This document shows, piece by piece, positions 1 through 8,895 of a DNA stretch of 64,000 nt; the stretch's first letter is position 1, and every line of letters begins with the position of its first letter. The position numbers and the translations under genes are program-made. Origin of the DNA: Oscillospiraceae bacterium (GTDB lineage: Bacteria; Bacillota; Clostridia; Oscillospirales; Acutalibacteraceae); NCBI GenBank assembly GCA_015066245.1, contig SVOS01000002.1, forward strand, positions 160,796 to 224,795, in the 5' to 3' direction. The notes beneath the pieces were generated by a model. It did no database searches. It saw only the letters and a list, made by a program, of their open reading frames with translations, and had not been told where the DNA came from.

Positions 1-360
1 GTCAGGGATGACCTTAGCTTAGACAAAAGAAGAAGCATGCTTATAAATCGCCTTAACTTTGATGTAGGTGATTTTACCCTTAAGGGGCTTTACAAGATGC
101 TCTCGGCTTTAGGTGTTGACGGCGATATCCGCGAATATCCCGAAGACGGCAGAATAGCCATTGTGATGACAGATAAATACTATAATCTTACAGAGCGTCA
201 GTGGCTTATTGATCAGGCTCAGCAGATATTGCCTGCCCATCTTTTGTTTGATCTGGTTTTCTCAGGCCTTGAATGGAGCAAAATTGATGAAAATAACAAC
301 ACCTTTGACACAATGGATTCTAAATACAAAACCTGGAATCAGATTGACTATGTTATGTAG
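1..360 (+). CDS. phage tail protein, YmfQ/DUF2313-like, C-terminal part
   Basis: The reading frame is open from the first base of the window, so this is the 3' part of a longer gene; the internal ATG at 37 is not a convincing start because the sequence upstream (VRDDLSLDKRRS) reads as normal protein. The remaining 119 residues show the pattern of baseplate-proximal tail proteins of the YmfQ/DUF2313 type: a short helix (LDKRRSMLINRL), a central segment, the LPAHLLFDLVF stretch, and a C-terminal run of short W-containing repeats (SGLEWSKIDE, YKTWNQIDY). Such proteins lie next to baseplate J-like proteins in tailed phages and phage-like particles. Recognition is by pattern memory. It is followed after 14 bases by another tail-type gene. 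Whether this belongs to a full prophage or a tail-like remnant cannot be seen. Confidence 0.6.
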   Translation, partial: VRDDLSLDKRRSMLINRLNFDVGDFTLKGLYKMLSALGVDGDIREYPEDGRIAIVMTDKYYNLTERQWLIDQAQQILPAHLLFDLVFSGLEWSKIDENNNTFDTMDSKYKTWNQIDYVM

Positions 361-374
361 AAAGGAGATTTTTG

Positions 375-830
375 ATGCCATCTTTAAATAAAACCCAGAG
401 GCTCAAGCTTAACCTCTGGGAGCCCACAGACAGACCTATGCGAAATGATTTTAACAGCGATAATATTCTTATCGACACTGTTGTAGGCGAGCATACAAAC
501 AACAGCAACATACATCTTTCTGCGGAAGAAAAAGCCTATCTTCAGAAGCCTGTGGCGGTGATGAATTACACAGGTAACGGTGAAAGCAGCAGAAGCTTTA
601 CCTTAAGCGAAAAAGCAAAGCTTGTTATTGTGTTTGCTCACGGAAAGCCTGCAATCAGTGCAGACAAGGTTTACTTTGCCTTAGGCTATACGGGGCTTGG
701 TGCATTGTCGGGAGTCAACGTGGCTGAAAGCGGTATGGAGTTTACCGTGAGTCAGTTTGCAGATTCTCAGGGGAACACCATAAGTCTTAACGAAAACGGC
801 ACAGGCTACAGAGTAGTGATGCTGAGATAA
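375..830 (+). CDS. phage tail-associated protein of unknown function
   Basis: A 151-residue protein starting at the ATG at 375, seven bases after an AAAGGAG ribosome site; an in-frame TTG directly upstream is a poorer start. The N-terminus (NLWEPTDRPMRNDFNSDN) matches a pattern I associate with short proteins encoded at the distal end of Clostridia phage tail modules, in which a conserved W and a D-x-N-x-D-N segment precede a variable C-terminus. The C-terminal 80 residues look beta-rich and could be a small tail or fibre domain. It is the last gene of the left-edge tail module and is followed at once by a strong terminator. The tail assignment is an inference from position and N-terminal pattern; no enzymatic motif is visible. 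Confidence 0.5.
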   Translation: MPSLNKTQRLKLNLWEPTDRPMRNDFNSDNILIDTVVGEHTNNSNIHLSAEEKAYLQKPVAVMNYTGNGESSRSFTLSEKAKLVIVFAHGKPAISADKVYFALGYTGLGALSGVNVAESGMEFTVSQFADSQGNTISLNENGTGYRVVMLR

Positions 831-832
831 TT

Positions 833-866
833 AAAGGTGCGGTCTTTTTAGGCCGCACCTTTTGTT
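833..866 (+). terminator. rho-independent terminator of the tail module
   Basis: The arms AAGGTGCGG and CCGCACCTT enclose a short T-rich loop and are followed by TTTTG. It starts two bases after the stop of the tail gene and closes that transcription unit. Confidence 0.85.
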
Positions 867-914
867 TGTGAGTTTTGTATATATCGGAAGGGGCATTTTG
901 TGAATCTTCACAAA

Positions 915-943
915 TTTACAGTTTTTCGGAAAAAGTATATAAT
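915..943 (+). promoter_or_regulatory. sigma-A promoter of the CBM26-dockerin gene
   Basis: TTTACA (915-920) and a perfect TATAAT (938-943) are separated by 17 bases. The predicted start near 950 gives a leader of about 55 bases before the ATG at 1007. Confidence 0.75.
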
Positions 944-1006
944 TTTGGCGTGAGAGTTTCGTAATATTTACGTCTAATAAATGAAAACCTTAAAGGAGGA
1001 TTAGCG

Positions 1007-2611
1007 ATGAAAAAGATTTTGGCTTTTGTTCTGACACTGGCACTTCTGTGCGGTATGTCAACTGTTTTTGCAAATGCCCTGGAGGAAAGCACAGATTATT
1101 TCTATATACCAGCTCCTGAGGGCGTAATAGGCTCTGAGACCTACGGATTTAAAAATCCCAACGGTTGGGAGGATGTGTATGTATATGCCACAGGCGGAAG
1201 GTCTGAGGATGATAATAACAAAATGAAGTATCCCGGAGTAAAGCTCAACGAGCATTGGGATAACGAATACGGCAATATTTACACGTTTTCTTTTGCGGTA
1301 GGATATTACGACACAATTATTTTCAACGACGGCAAGTACGACATTACAGAGCAGGTGAAAGCCACCTTGGCCGAAGAATTTGCCGAGTATTATGTTAAAA
1401 AAACCGGTGAGCCAATCCCCGAAAACGGCAAAATAGTAATAACAGAAACTTACGGCATAACAAATACTGCGGTTTATTTTGCCGCAGAGTGCGACTGGAC
1501 AGAGACTCAGAATGTGCGATTCACAGAAATGATGGGCAACAACTGCCTGCACAGAAACAAAACATATTCTCCCTACGGACTTGGTATGTATGTAAGCGTA
1601 GACGGTGTGGTTTATGACATCAAAACGGCTTATGACAACAAGGTTATCGATTATATACCTTATGGTGTGGATTTTGAGGGCTTTGAGAACCACTACGTTT
1701 TAGCCGAAAATCCCGATATGGAACTTGTTCACAGATGCTATGATGCTTTAAGTGAGGAATACGGCATAGATTCCGAGGACGATACTGTGATTTATTGCGA
1801 GCCCTATGGAATGATAGATGACTTGGTGCTTTTGCACGGCCATCATGGCGGCGGTAATGCCTGCGTAATAGCAAGAGAGCAGATTGGCGAGTATTATTTC
1901 TATAACGGCGAGCCCTGCGGTACAGAGGAGCACAATTCGGTGGGAATGTATATTCTTACTCCCGATGATAAGATTTACACTCTTTACGAGGCATATACAG
2001 AAGGCGTGATAACTGACCTTGAGAAAGCCGCCGAGCTGACAAACGGTGAGTCTATATATGGCATATATGGCAAGAGCATTCTGCCCAAGCTTGGTATTGA
2101 TACAGAAAACTCCGACTGGCAGAAATACTATGACGAGCGTAGTTTCTTTTACAGTGTTTCGAATAGTGAAGCTCCCGACTTTGTGTTAGTAATGGCTGCA
2201 GAAAGCGTTATAGACGAAAAGCCTGCGGTGCATCGCTTTGGTGAGTATGTGATATACAGCAATCAGACTTATTCGGGATATGAAATCGGAGCGTATATCT
2301 ACTTCCCCGAAAGGGATGAGGTTTACGACTTCGAGACTGCCTTCGGAAAATTCCCCGAGCATCAGTCGGATTTTATCATTTCATTAGATGAATATATCGC
2401 TCCCTTCGTTGGTGTTATCGGCAACGCAAACGGAGACAGCACCGTTAACATCAACGATGTAACGCATATCCAGAAACGCCTTGTAGGCAGAGACACTCTT
2501 TCAAATTATCCCTCAGCACTTGAAGAAAAGGTTTCTGACTTCAATAATGACGGCAAGGTTACCATCAAGGATGCTACTGCTATTCAGAAGCACCTGGTAG
2601 GACTTATTTAA
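1007..2611 (+). CDS. secreted CBM26-like / dockerin protein, otherwise unknown
   Basis: A 534-residue exported protein with a clear signal peptide (MKKILAFVLTLALLCGMSTVFA). Residues about 30-110 resemble a CBM26-type starch-binding module (Trp-rich start GWEDVYVYA, then KYPGVKL, then TIIFNDG), the same pattern as in the starch locus at 31.5 kb. The middle 350 residues contain at least two further copies of an internal unit with ITETYGIT/VIYCEPYG-type and YNGEPCG/YSNQTYSGY-type segments, for which I recognise no enzyme family. The C-terminal about 65 residues are a type I dockerin with two Ca-binding loops (NANGDSTVNINDV, FNNDGKVTIKDA), each followed by IQK. It is a single-gene unit with its own promoter, AAAGGAGG ribosome site and terminator. 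The likely role is a substrate-binding or structural component docked on a cell-surface cohesin scaffold; catalysis is not evident. Confidence 0.75.
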   Translation: MKKILAFVLTLALLCGMSTVFANALEESTDYFYIPAPEGVIGSETYGFKNPNGWEDVYVYATGGRSEDDNNKMKYPGVKLNEHWDNEYGNIYTFSFAVGYYDTIIFNDGKYDITEQVKATLAEEFAEYYVKKTGEPIPENGKIVITETYGITNTAVYFAAECDWTETQNVRFTEMMGNNCLHRNKTYSPYGLGMYVSVDGVVYDIKTAYDNKVIDYIPYGVDFEGFENHYVLAENPDMELVHRCYDALSEEYGIDSEDDTVIYCEPYGMIDDLVLLHGHHGGGNACVIAREQIGEYYFYNGEPCGTEEHNSVGMYILTPDDKIYTLYEAYTEGVITDLEKAAELTNGESIYGIYGKSILPKLGIDTENSDWQKYYDERSFFYSVSNSEAPDFVLVMAAESVIDEKPAVHRFGEYVIYSNQTYSGYEIGAYIYFPERDEVYDFETAFGKFPEHQSDFIISLDEYIAPFVGVIGNANGDSTVNINDVTHIQKRLVGRDTLSNYPSALEEKVSDFNNDGKVTIKDATAIQKHLVGLI

Positions 2612-2628
2612 ACTTCAAACACAACAAT

Positions 2629-2661
2629 AAAACCGCTTCCGTTTTTCGGAAGCGGTTTTTG
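2629..2661. terminator. bidirectional terminator between convergent genes
   Basis: AAAACCGCTTCC and GGAAGCGGTTTT form a perfect 10-12 bp stem with a short T/C loop, with T-runs on both strands. It serves the plus-strand dockerin gene and the minus-strand gene ending at 2681. Confidence 0.88.
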
Positions 2662-2680
2662 CTTTTGTTATTGAGTTTTA

Positions 2681-3442
2681 TCAGAATCCGTCGTTATAAT
2701 CATCGGGGTCAAAATAACGGTTGATGTCGCTGTTTCTTCTCTGAGGTTCTCTGGGGGATTTTCTTTGAGGGGTTGATTTGCGGCTTCTCTCGGGCTCGCT
2801 GAATCTCTTGCCTTTACTTGAATTTGCGGCGGCTTTTGCCTTTTTGCCTTCTCCGCCCTTATAAAGAATAGCAAACGTAAAACCTGCCAGAGAAACAAAC
2901 AGCAGTGCAATACCTATAATAAGAATGAACGACATACTGTCATTGCCCTTGGAGTTGTTATCCTGAATGAACTTAAAGTCACCTTTGCCGTTAGAGGGCT
3001 TTGCGTCTAAGTCCAGCTTGATTGTTTCAAAGGGATTTGTCTCAAAATCCTGGTCGCCGGGAGTGTATACAGGGTCGGGGCTTTCATAATCCGAGTAAGT
3101 CGATGTCTCGGCAGGCTCGGTGGGAGCAGTGGCCTCTGTATATTCGGTAGCACCTGTTACATTTGTTTCGGGTACGGATGAAGGGTCTGTCGGATAAGTG
3201 CCCGAAGGGTCTGTGGAGTCGCTCTGATACGGGTCATCAGTAGGGTCTGTGCCCTCATAATCCGTAGGCTCAGAGTACACATAAGTTTCTGTGGGGGCTT
3301 CTGTGTAATAAGGCTCCTCAGTAGCAATAACCTCTTGGGTTGCATCCATATCAACAGGGTCGGTTTCTGCCATTACTGTAAGGGTTAAGCTTGTAATCAG
3401 CAGAAATACAAGAATTCCGATAGTAATTAACCTTAATTTCAT
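2681..3442 (-). CDS. membrane-anchored Thr/Pro/Glu-rich surface protein
   Basis: About 253 residues: an N-terminal signal/TM segment, about 120 residues of low-complexity Thr/Pro/Glu/Tyr/Asp sequence (external, probably disordered), a TM helix (SFILIIGIALLFVSLAGFTF) and a 55-residue basic tail. The start is set at the second ATG (3442) because the GAGGA ribosome site touches the first ATG (3448) but lies six bases from the second. It follows the PrsA-like gene by 16 bases and is probably co-transcribed with it. The same architecture recurs at 26965-27573. No function is recognised; it could be a surface anchor or a wall-spanning spacer. Confidence 0.65.
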   Translation of the reverse strand: MKLRLITIGILVFLLITSLTLTVMAETDPVDMDATQEVIATEEPYYTEAPTETYVYSEPTDYEGTDPTDDPYQSDSTDPSGTYPTDPSSVPETNVTGATEYTEATAPTEPAETSTYSDYESPDPVYTPGDQDFETNPFETIKLDLDAKPSNGKGDFKFIQDNNSKGNDSMSFILIIGIALLFVSLAGFTFAILYKGGEGKKAKAAANSSKGKRFSEPERSRKSTPQRKSPREPQRRNSDINRYFDPDDYNDGF

Positions 3443-3458
3443 ATACATTCCTCTTTTA

Positions 3459-4610
3459 TCAGAGAATATCCTCGAACATTACGGGGTCATATTTGTCTGT
3501 GGATGATGTGTTTTTCTCAACCTCAACTGTTTCTGTAGCCTCGTCAAGGAAATCCAGGAATTCCTCGCCCTTAAGGCTCTGGAGAAGATTGCTGCGGTTG
3601 TTGTCGTCTTTGATGTAATCGTCAGCCTCTTTGTTTATGTCAAACTTGGTGATGAAGTAAAGCACTGATGTGTCACCATCGCCAACTCTGATGTAAGAAG
3701 CCTTGCCACTGCCTAATTTGTTAAGCTCCTCAAGAACTTCCTCACCAAGAGAAGAATATTCAATGTTCTCGATATTCTTGACAGTGGGGTCTGTGGTGAT
3801 ATCGTGGGCCTTCATATACTTGCTGACAACAGCTTCATAAGGAGTACCTGAGTTAACAAGCTTTACATAAGAAGCAAGCTCGGTTTCTCTTTCTTTAACC
3901 AGCTCGTCGGCATAAGGATAGTATTTCTGCTGATTTGTTGTAGCGTCAATATCTGTTTCGTAGAGGTTAACAATAAAGTAAGCGTAGCTTGTGTAGTTAT
4001 CGGTAAAATACTTCTTAAGCTCGTCATCCTTTACTGCGTTCGCACCGTCTTTGCCGTAAAGATACTCAAAGATAGCGTTCTGTTTAACACTTGCAAGATA
4101 TGTGGAAGTGAAGAAACTGTCAAAGGAAACGCCGTACTTCTCAAATGTATCCTTGTAGGGCATAGCCTCGTAGCCTGAGGATACGTAATACTCGTAATAA
4201 GGGCCTAAGTACCAGTCTTCCTTAGCAATTTCTCTTGCGGATTCAACCTGTGCTTTATCCAGAGTAATACCGTACTCTGCGATTTTTGCATCAAGGGCTG
4301 CAAGATTCTTGGTGATGTAGTCAGCCTCGGAAATTATCCAATCCTTGCAAAGCTTCTTTTCGTTTGTTTCGTCGAAGGTGCTTTCGATATCAAGGATAGA
4401 TGCGGTAGCATCAAACTTGTCACCTAAATTTCCCTGGAGAATGCTGTAAGCCTGATTGTAGGCAGAAAACAGTGAATAAATGTAAACACCCTCAGCATAG
4501 GTGGTGTCGCCTGTTTTGTAGCTCCAGGAAGGAGTGCGGTTACAACCTGCCACTGCAAAAAGCATAATAAGAGCCAGCATAGCGGCTAAGATTTTTTTAA
4601 AGTTTTTCAT
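3459..4610 (-). CDS. PrsA/SurA-like foldase lipoprotein
   Basis: A 383-residue lipoprotein: the signal sequence ends in the lipobox AVAGC with the modified Cys at residue 23. The body is mostly helical with the SurA-N-like layout of PrsA foldases (helical arms around a central region), and the region about 210-330 is where the parvulin domain would lie, but a canonical parvulin motif set is not obvious, so prolyl isomerase activity is uncertain. It lies downstream of mfd, an arrangement common in Clostridia, and has its own promoter at 4645-4673. Likely role: folding of exported proteins at the outer membrane face, fitting for a genome secreting many large enzymes. The family assignment is by layout and synteny. 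Confidence 0.6.
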   Translation of the reverse strand: MKNFKKILAAMLALIMLFAVAGCNRTPSWSYKTGDTTYAEGVYIYSLFSAYNQAYSILQGNLGDKFDATASILDIESTFDETNEKKLCKDWIISEADYITKNLAALDAKIAEYGITLDKAQVESAREIAKEDWYLGPYYEYYVSSGYEAMPYKDTFEKYGVSFDSFFTSTYLASVKQNAIFEYLYGKDGANAVKDDELKKYFTDNYTSYAYFIVNLYETDIDATTNQQKYYPYADELVKERETELASYVKLVNSGTPYEAVVSKYMKAHDITTDPTVKNIENIEYSSLGEEVLEELNKLGSGKASYIRVGDGDTSVLYFITKFDINKEADDYIKDDNNRSNLLQSLKGEEFLDFLDEATETVEVEKNTSSTDKYDPVMFEDIL

Positions 4611-4644
4611 CGGGAATACCCCTTTCGATAAGAAATCACATTAA

Positions 4645-4673
4645 ATTATACACAAATCTCAGATAAAATTCAA
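4645..4673 (-). promoter_or_regulatory. sigma-A promoter of the foldase gene
   Basis: On the minus strand TTGAAT (4668-4673) and TATAAT (4645-4650) are 17 bases apart, giving a short leader before the ATG at 4610. It allows foldase expression independent of mfd. Confidence 0.75.
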
Positions 4674-4710
4674 TATAAATAAGAAAATTAACGCAATTTT
4701 CAGCAAACTG

Positions 4711-7700
4711 TCAGAAAAGCTCGGTTTTAAACACAGACCTTAAGGCGCTTAAGGGGTCAAGCTTGCTTTTTAGCTTGACAGAAACATAGGGTTTGCTGCC
4801 TGCACTTAAGAGGGCGTTGCCCTTTTGCTCACAGATAAGCTCGATAATCTGAGGGCTGCGGATATCTTTGACATACAAAAGCACATTCAAGTCATTTTGC
4901 TTGATTTCGTAAATACCCATATCTGCGGCTTTGTTTCTGATAAGAGCAATTTCTATAAGGCCCATAACAGACTTCGGAATATCACCGAATCTGTCAATAA
5001 GCTCGTCGATAACATCTTCGGCATCCTCTTTTGTGCGAATATCTGCAATAAGCTTATACACGTCAAGCCTGAGAGTGAGACTTTCGATATAGCTTTCGGG
5101 AATGTGAGCTGCCAGCGAAATATCTACAAGGCAGTCGGAGTCTTCCCGCTGAGTAGGGAGCTCGCCTTTTTCTTCTTTGACCGCATCGCCCAAAAGCTTA
5201 AGGTACATATCGTAGCCTACATCCTCCATGTGACCGTGTTGCTGAGCTCCCAGGATATTGCCTGCACCTCTGAGCTCCAGATCTCGCATTGCAATCTTAA
5301 ATCCCGAGCCGAATTCGGTGAATTCTCTGATGGCTGTAAGACGTTTTTGTGAAATTTCGGAAAGCACCTTGCTCTTTGTAAAGGTCAGATAGGCGTATGC
5401 CCTGCGGTTAGACCTGCCGATTCTGCCTCTTAGCTGATGAAGCTGAGAAAGTCCGAATCTGTCGGCGTTTTCTATAATCAAGGTGTTGGCGTTTGAGATA
5501 TCCACACCTGTTTCGATGATGGTGGTGCAGACTAAAATGTCGATATTATGCTCCAGCATATCTCCCCAGACTTTGGAGAGCTGCTGCTCGGTCATTTTGC
5601 CGTGTCCCACACCGATAGATGCCTCGGGAATCTGTGAGCCGAGTCTGGCGGCTTTTGCCTCGATGGATTCAACGTTATTGTGAAGATAGAAGACCTGTCC
5701 TCCGCGTCTGAGCTCTCGTCTTATGGCCTCGTTGATAACTGCCTGCTCGTGCTCAAGCACATAGGTCTGAACAGGATAGCGATTCTGGGGAGCTTCCTCA
5801 AGAACCGACATATCGCGGATTCCGCTCATTGCCATATTAAGTGTTCGGGGGATAGGAGTGGCCGAAAGCGTAAGTACATCGACGTTGGGATAAGCCTCTT
5901 TGAGTCGCTCCTTCTGAGCAACACCAAAACGTTGCTCCTCGTCTATAATTACAAGCCCCAGATCTCTGAACTCAACGTCTTTTTGCACAAGTCGGTGAGT
6001 ACCAACCACAAGGTCGATTTCTCCTCTTTTGAGCTGATTCAGGATTTCGGCTTGTTGTTCTTTGTTTCGGAAACGTGAAAGCAACTGTACCCGTATGGGA
6101 TAGCCTTCAAATCTCTTGATAATTGTGTTGAAATGCTGCCATGCCAGAATGGTGGTGGGGCAGAGAAGTGCACACTGCTTGGAGTCGGAAACACACTTGA
6201 AGGCGGCTCTGAGGGCTACTTCGGTTTTGCCAAATCCAACATCGCCGCAAAGCAGTCTGTCCATAGGCGATGTACGTTCCATATCGCCCTTGATTTCGTC
6301 TGTGCATCTCAGCTGGTCGGGGGTTTCCTCAAAGTCAAAGCGAGCCTCAAAGTCCCTTTGCCACTCGGTATCGTCAGAAAAAGCGTGACCCTTTGCCTGC
6401 ATACGTTTCTGATAAAGGGCAGTAAGCTCCTTTGCCATATCCTTGACGGCTTTTTTGACTCTTGCTTTGGTTTTCTGGAAATCTCCAGAGCCCAAACGGT
6501 TAAGCTTGACGGCACTATTCTCTTTGGGGCCGATATATTTTGCCACCAGATCAAGTTGAGTAACGGGCACATAAAGGACATCGCCTTTTGCATAGGAAAT
6601 CTTGATGTAGTCCTTTACAATTCCGTGGGAGTCAAGTTTTGTGATACCTCCGAAAATACCTACACCATGGATGGTGTGAACAACGTAATCTCCGGCGGTA
6701 AGCTCAGAAAGACTGTAGATAGCCTGACCGTCTTTGGGGAGTTTATGCTTTTTCTGAAGCTTAACCTGAGTGGTGCTTTGGGTAAAAAGCATAAAGCTTT
6801 CTTCGGGGATTTCAAAACCGCCCGAAAGTATTCCTTCGGTGACGTGTATATATCCTTTTGTAAGCATTTCACCGTCTTTCCAGAGAATGGCCTTTTTGCC
6901 ATGGTCTCTCAAAAGGTCTGTGACATTATCGCAGGCTTTTTTTGTGGGACACAAAAGCACAACGGCACACTTGTCGGCATCGCTTGAGTCAAGGTCTGAT
7001 ACTAAGGTTGCTATCTGACCGCTGAAGGGAGGCAGGAGCCTGAGGTTGAAATTCCCCAGAGCTTTAAGGGGGAGCTCGTAAGAGCCGTGAGCAAAATTAT
7101 CAAGATAAACCAACTTATTATGAGAAAACCTATCTACTGCTTCAACCCAGTTAAGAGCATATTTATCAAATCCGCGACACAATGTTCCGTCAGCAAAATA
7201 TTCGGGCATATCCTCAGAAAAGCGGAACTCTGTACCTGCGATTCTGTCTTTTACTGCAGTATGTTCAGAAATGAAAGTGATGAAACTGTCATCAATATAA
7301 TCAAAAAGTGTAGCGGTTTCTTCATATACAAGATGGATGAATTTGTCTTTGTTAGAAAGATATAGCCCCTGCTTGATTCTCTCTGCTTCTGAATAAAGCG
7401 CTTCTTTTGCTTTTTTGGAGGATTCAGCCTTGAGATAGGAGGCTTTTTTCTCGATTTTCTTTGCAAGCTCGTCTCTGTCGCTGATAATAACCTCTGAGGA
7501 CGGACAAAGAGTAACACAAGCTATGGTGTCGGTACGTCTTTGAGAAATTATGTCAAAGTAGCTTAAAGAGTCAACCTCGTCGCCCCAGAATTCGGCTCTT
7601 ACGGGATTATCTGTGCCCGGTGGAAAGAAGTCGAGGATACCGCCTCTTAAGGAAAACTGGCCCTCACCCTCAATAGCGTCACATCTTTCGTAACCTAAAA

Positions 7701-8166
7701 GAGTGAGCGATTTTACGCATGATTCAATGGAAATTGATTTGCCTGTGCGCATACTGAGTGTGGCATCTGCAAGGGCGTACTGAGGAATTGTATACTGAGC
7801 GGCAGCATCGGGGCAGGTTATTACACCATCCAGGTCTTCGCATAAAAGGCTCATTAGCACACCGAGACGCTTTCGCTCGTCATCGTGGGATACACCGCTT
7901 ACATTCTGAAAAGTAAAGTCGCGATAAGGATAAAAAAGCACCTTCATGCCCATTGTCCTGAGGTCGTCGCAGAGGGTGTTTGCCTCGCGCTCGTCGGCAC
8001 AGATGCAAAATGCTTTTGAGCTGTGTTCTTCGCACAGGCTTTTGATTACACTGGCTTTGTGAACTGCCGATAACCCCGTTGCACCAACGGCACAAGGGGT
8101 ACTGAGAGCAGTGCTTATTTCTTTGTAGGGCTTGAGTTTTCGGTATAAATCGGGGATAAAGTTCAT
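4711..8166 (-). CDS. mfd: transcription-repair coupling factor Mfd
   Basis: The 1151-residue length is typical of Mfd, the ATP-dependent translocase that removes stalled RNA polymerase and recruits UvrA. Order: UvrB-like N-terminal domains (1 to about 350), the RNA-polymerase-interacting domain (about 480-560, with AGDYVVHTIHGVGIFGG), a RecG-like translocase with Walker A GDVGFGKTE (about 640), the DEEQRFG Walker B motif (about 741), LSATPIPRT and the LHQLRGRIGRS motif VI, and a C-terminal UvrA-binding-occluding domain. The GGAGG site four bases before the ATG supports the start. Gene order pth-mfd-foldase is conserved in many Firmicutes. Confidence 0.96.
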   Translation of the reverse strand: MNFIPDLYRKLKPYKEISTALSTPCAVGATGLSAVHKASVIKSLCEEHSSKAFCICADEREANTLCDDLRTMGMKVLFYPYRDFTFQNVSGVSHDDERKRLGVLMSLLCEDLDGVITCPDAAAQYTIPQYALADATLSMRTGKSISIESCVKSLTLLGYERCDAIEGEGQFSLRGGILDFFPPGTDNPVRAEFWGDEVDSLSYFDIISQRRTDTIACVTLCPSSEVIISDRDELAKKIEKKASYLKAESSKKAKEALYSEAERIKQGLYLSNKDKFIHLVYEETATLFDYIDDSFITFISEHTAVKDRIAGTEFRFSEDMPEYFADGTLCRGFDKYALNWVEAVDRFSHNKLVYLDNFAHGSYELPLKALGNFNLRLLPPFSGQIATLVSDLDSSDADKCAVVLLCPTKKACDNVTDLLRDHGKKAILWKDGEMLTKGYIHVTEGILSGGFEIPEESFMLFTQSTTQVKLQKKHKLPKDGQAIYSLSELTAGDYVVHTIHGVGIFGGITKLDSHGIVKDYIKISYAKGDVLYVPVTQLDLVAKYIGPKENSAVKLNRLGSGDFQKTKARVKKAVKDMAKELTALYQKRMQAKGHAFSDDTEWQRDFEARFDFEETPDQLRCTDEIKGDMERTSPMDRLLCGDVGFGKTEVALRAAFKCVSDSKQCALLCPTTILAWQHFNTIIKRFEGYPIRVQLLSRFRNKEQQAEILNQLKRGEIDLVVGTHRLVQKDVEFRDLGLVIIDEEQRFGVAQKERLKEAYPNVDVLTLSATPIPRTLNMAMSGIRDMSVLEEAPQNRYPVQTYVLEHEQAVINEAIRRELRRGGQVFYLHNNVESIEAKAARLGSQIPEASIGVGHGKMTEQQLSKVWGDMLEHNIDILVCTTIIETGVDISNANTLIIENADRFGLSQLHQLRGRIGRSNRRAYAYLTFTKSKVLSEISQKRLTAIREFTEFGSGFKIAMRDLELRGAGNILGAQQHGHMEDVGYDMYLKLLGDAVKEEKGELPTQREDSDCLVDISLAAHIPESYIESLTLRLDVYKLIADIRTKEDAEDVIDELIDRFGDIPKSVMGLIEIALIRNKAADMGIYEIKQNDLNVLLYVKDIRSPQIIELICEQKGNALLSAGSKPYVSVKLKSKLDPLSALRSVFKTELF

Positions 8167-8186
8167 ATTTCCTCCAAAGGGTAACG

Positions 8187-8271
8187 GCTCGCAATGAACG
8201 GCACAGGGGGTGCGTCTTGCGAGCTGAGATATTTATTCTGTTTGCGAATACTTACTGTTTGCGAATACTTA
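8187..8271. repeat. inverted repeat plus perfect 17-bp tandem duplication
   Basis: In the 102-base pth-mfd gap, GCTCGCAA (8187-8194) and TTGCGAGC (8217-8224) form an 8-bp inverted repeat, and CTGTTTGCGAATACTTA occurs twice in perfect tandem (8238-8254, 8255-8271). The second copy carries the TAA stop of pth (8269-8271, as TTA on the plus strand), so the duplication extends past the pth end. Confidence 0.7.
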
Positions 8272-8862
8272 GTTGTATTTTTGCATTGCCAAATCGGTTT
8301 TACCGTCTACAATAAGAGCGGCAGAGTCAGCGGCGTTGTCTAAGACCTCGTCTAAGGTTTTCATATCCTCTTTGGAAAATCTGGAGAGCACCCAGTCCTT
8401 AAGGTCATAGTCGGGATGAGGCTTTTTGCCGATACCGATTTTGACTCTGGGGAATTTATCGCTACCGCTTAAATAGATGATGTTTTTCATGCCGTTCTGA
8501 CCGCCGTCAGAGCCACTTCGTCTGATTCTGATTCTGCCAACATCAAGGGATATGTCATCAAACATTATAATAACATTCTCAGGTGGAATTTTGTAGAAAT
8601 TCATAGCCTCTACAACCGCCTGACCCGAAAGATTCATAAATGTTGAAGGCTTCATCAGAAGACAACGATGTCCATTTATAGTGCATTCGCCGGTGGTGGA
8701 TTTAAAGCGGATTTTGTTTATTTTGCAGTTTTCTTTTTCTGCAAGTCGCTCAATCGCCATAAAACCTGCGTTGTGGCGGGTGTTTTCGTACTGTTTGCCG
8801 GGATTTCCCAGTCCAACAATAATATATTCAATACTTGAAGAAAATTTGGATTTGCCGAACAT
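8269..8862 (-). CDS. pth: peptidyl-tRNA hydrolase
   Basis: A 197-residue Pth, which cleaves peptidyl-tRNA released from stalled ribosomes. Visible family motifs: VGLGNPG (residues 16-22), the TRHNAGF block with catalytic His30, MKPSTFMNLSG, the MFDDISLDVG block containing the catalytic Asp, and SGSDGGQNGMKN. A short N-terminal extension of about 10 residues (MFGKSKFSSS) precedes the usual start; the ATG at 8862 has an AGGTGA site at normal distance, so it is kept. It lies upstream of mfd in the same direction. Confidence 0.95.
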   Translation of the reverse strand: MFGKSKFSSSIEYIIVGLGNPGKQYENTRHNAGFMAIERLAEKENCKINKIRFKSTTGECTINGHRCLLMKPSTFMNLSGQAVVEAMNFYKIPPENVIIMFDDISLDVGRIRIRRSGSDGGQNGMKNIIYLSGSDKFPRVKIGIGKKPHPDYDLKDWVLSRFSKEDMKTLDEVLDNAADSAALIVDGKTDLAMQKYN

Positions 8863-8895
8863 ATAATCACCTGTAAAAACAAAAGAGAGTAGATA

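Noticed and set aside
1058..1693. A 211-codon antisense frame inside the first dockerin gene
   Set aside because: No ribosome site, and the plus-strand gene has a promoter, signal peptide, dockerin and terminator.
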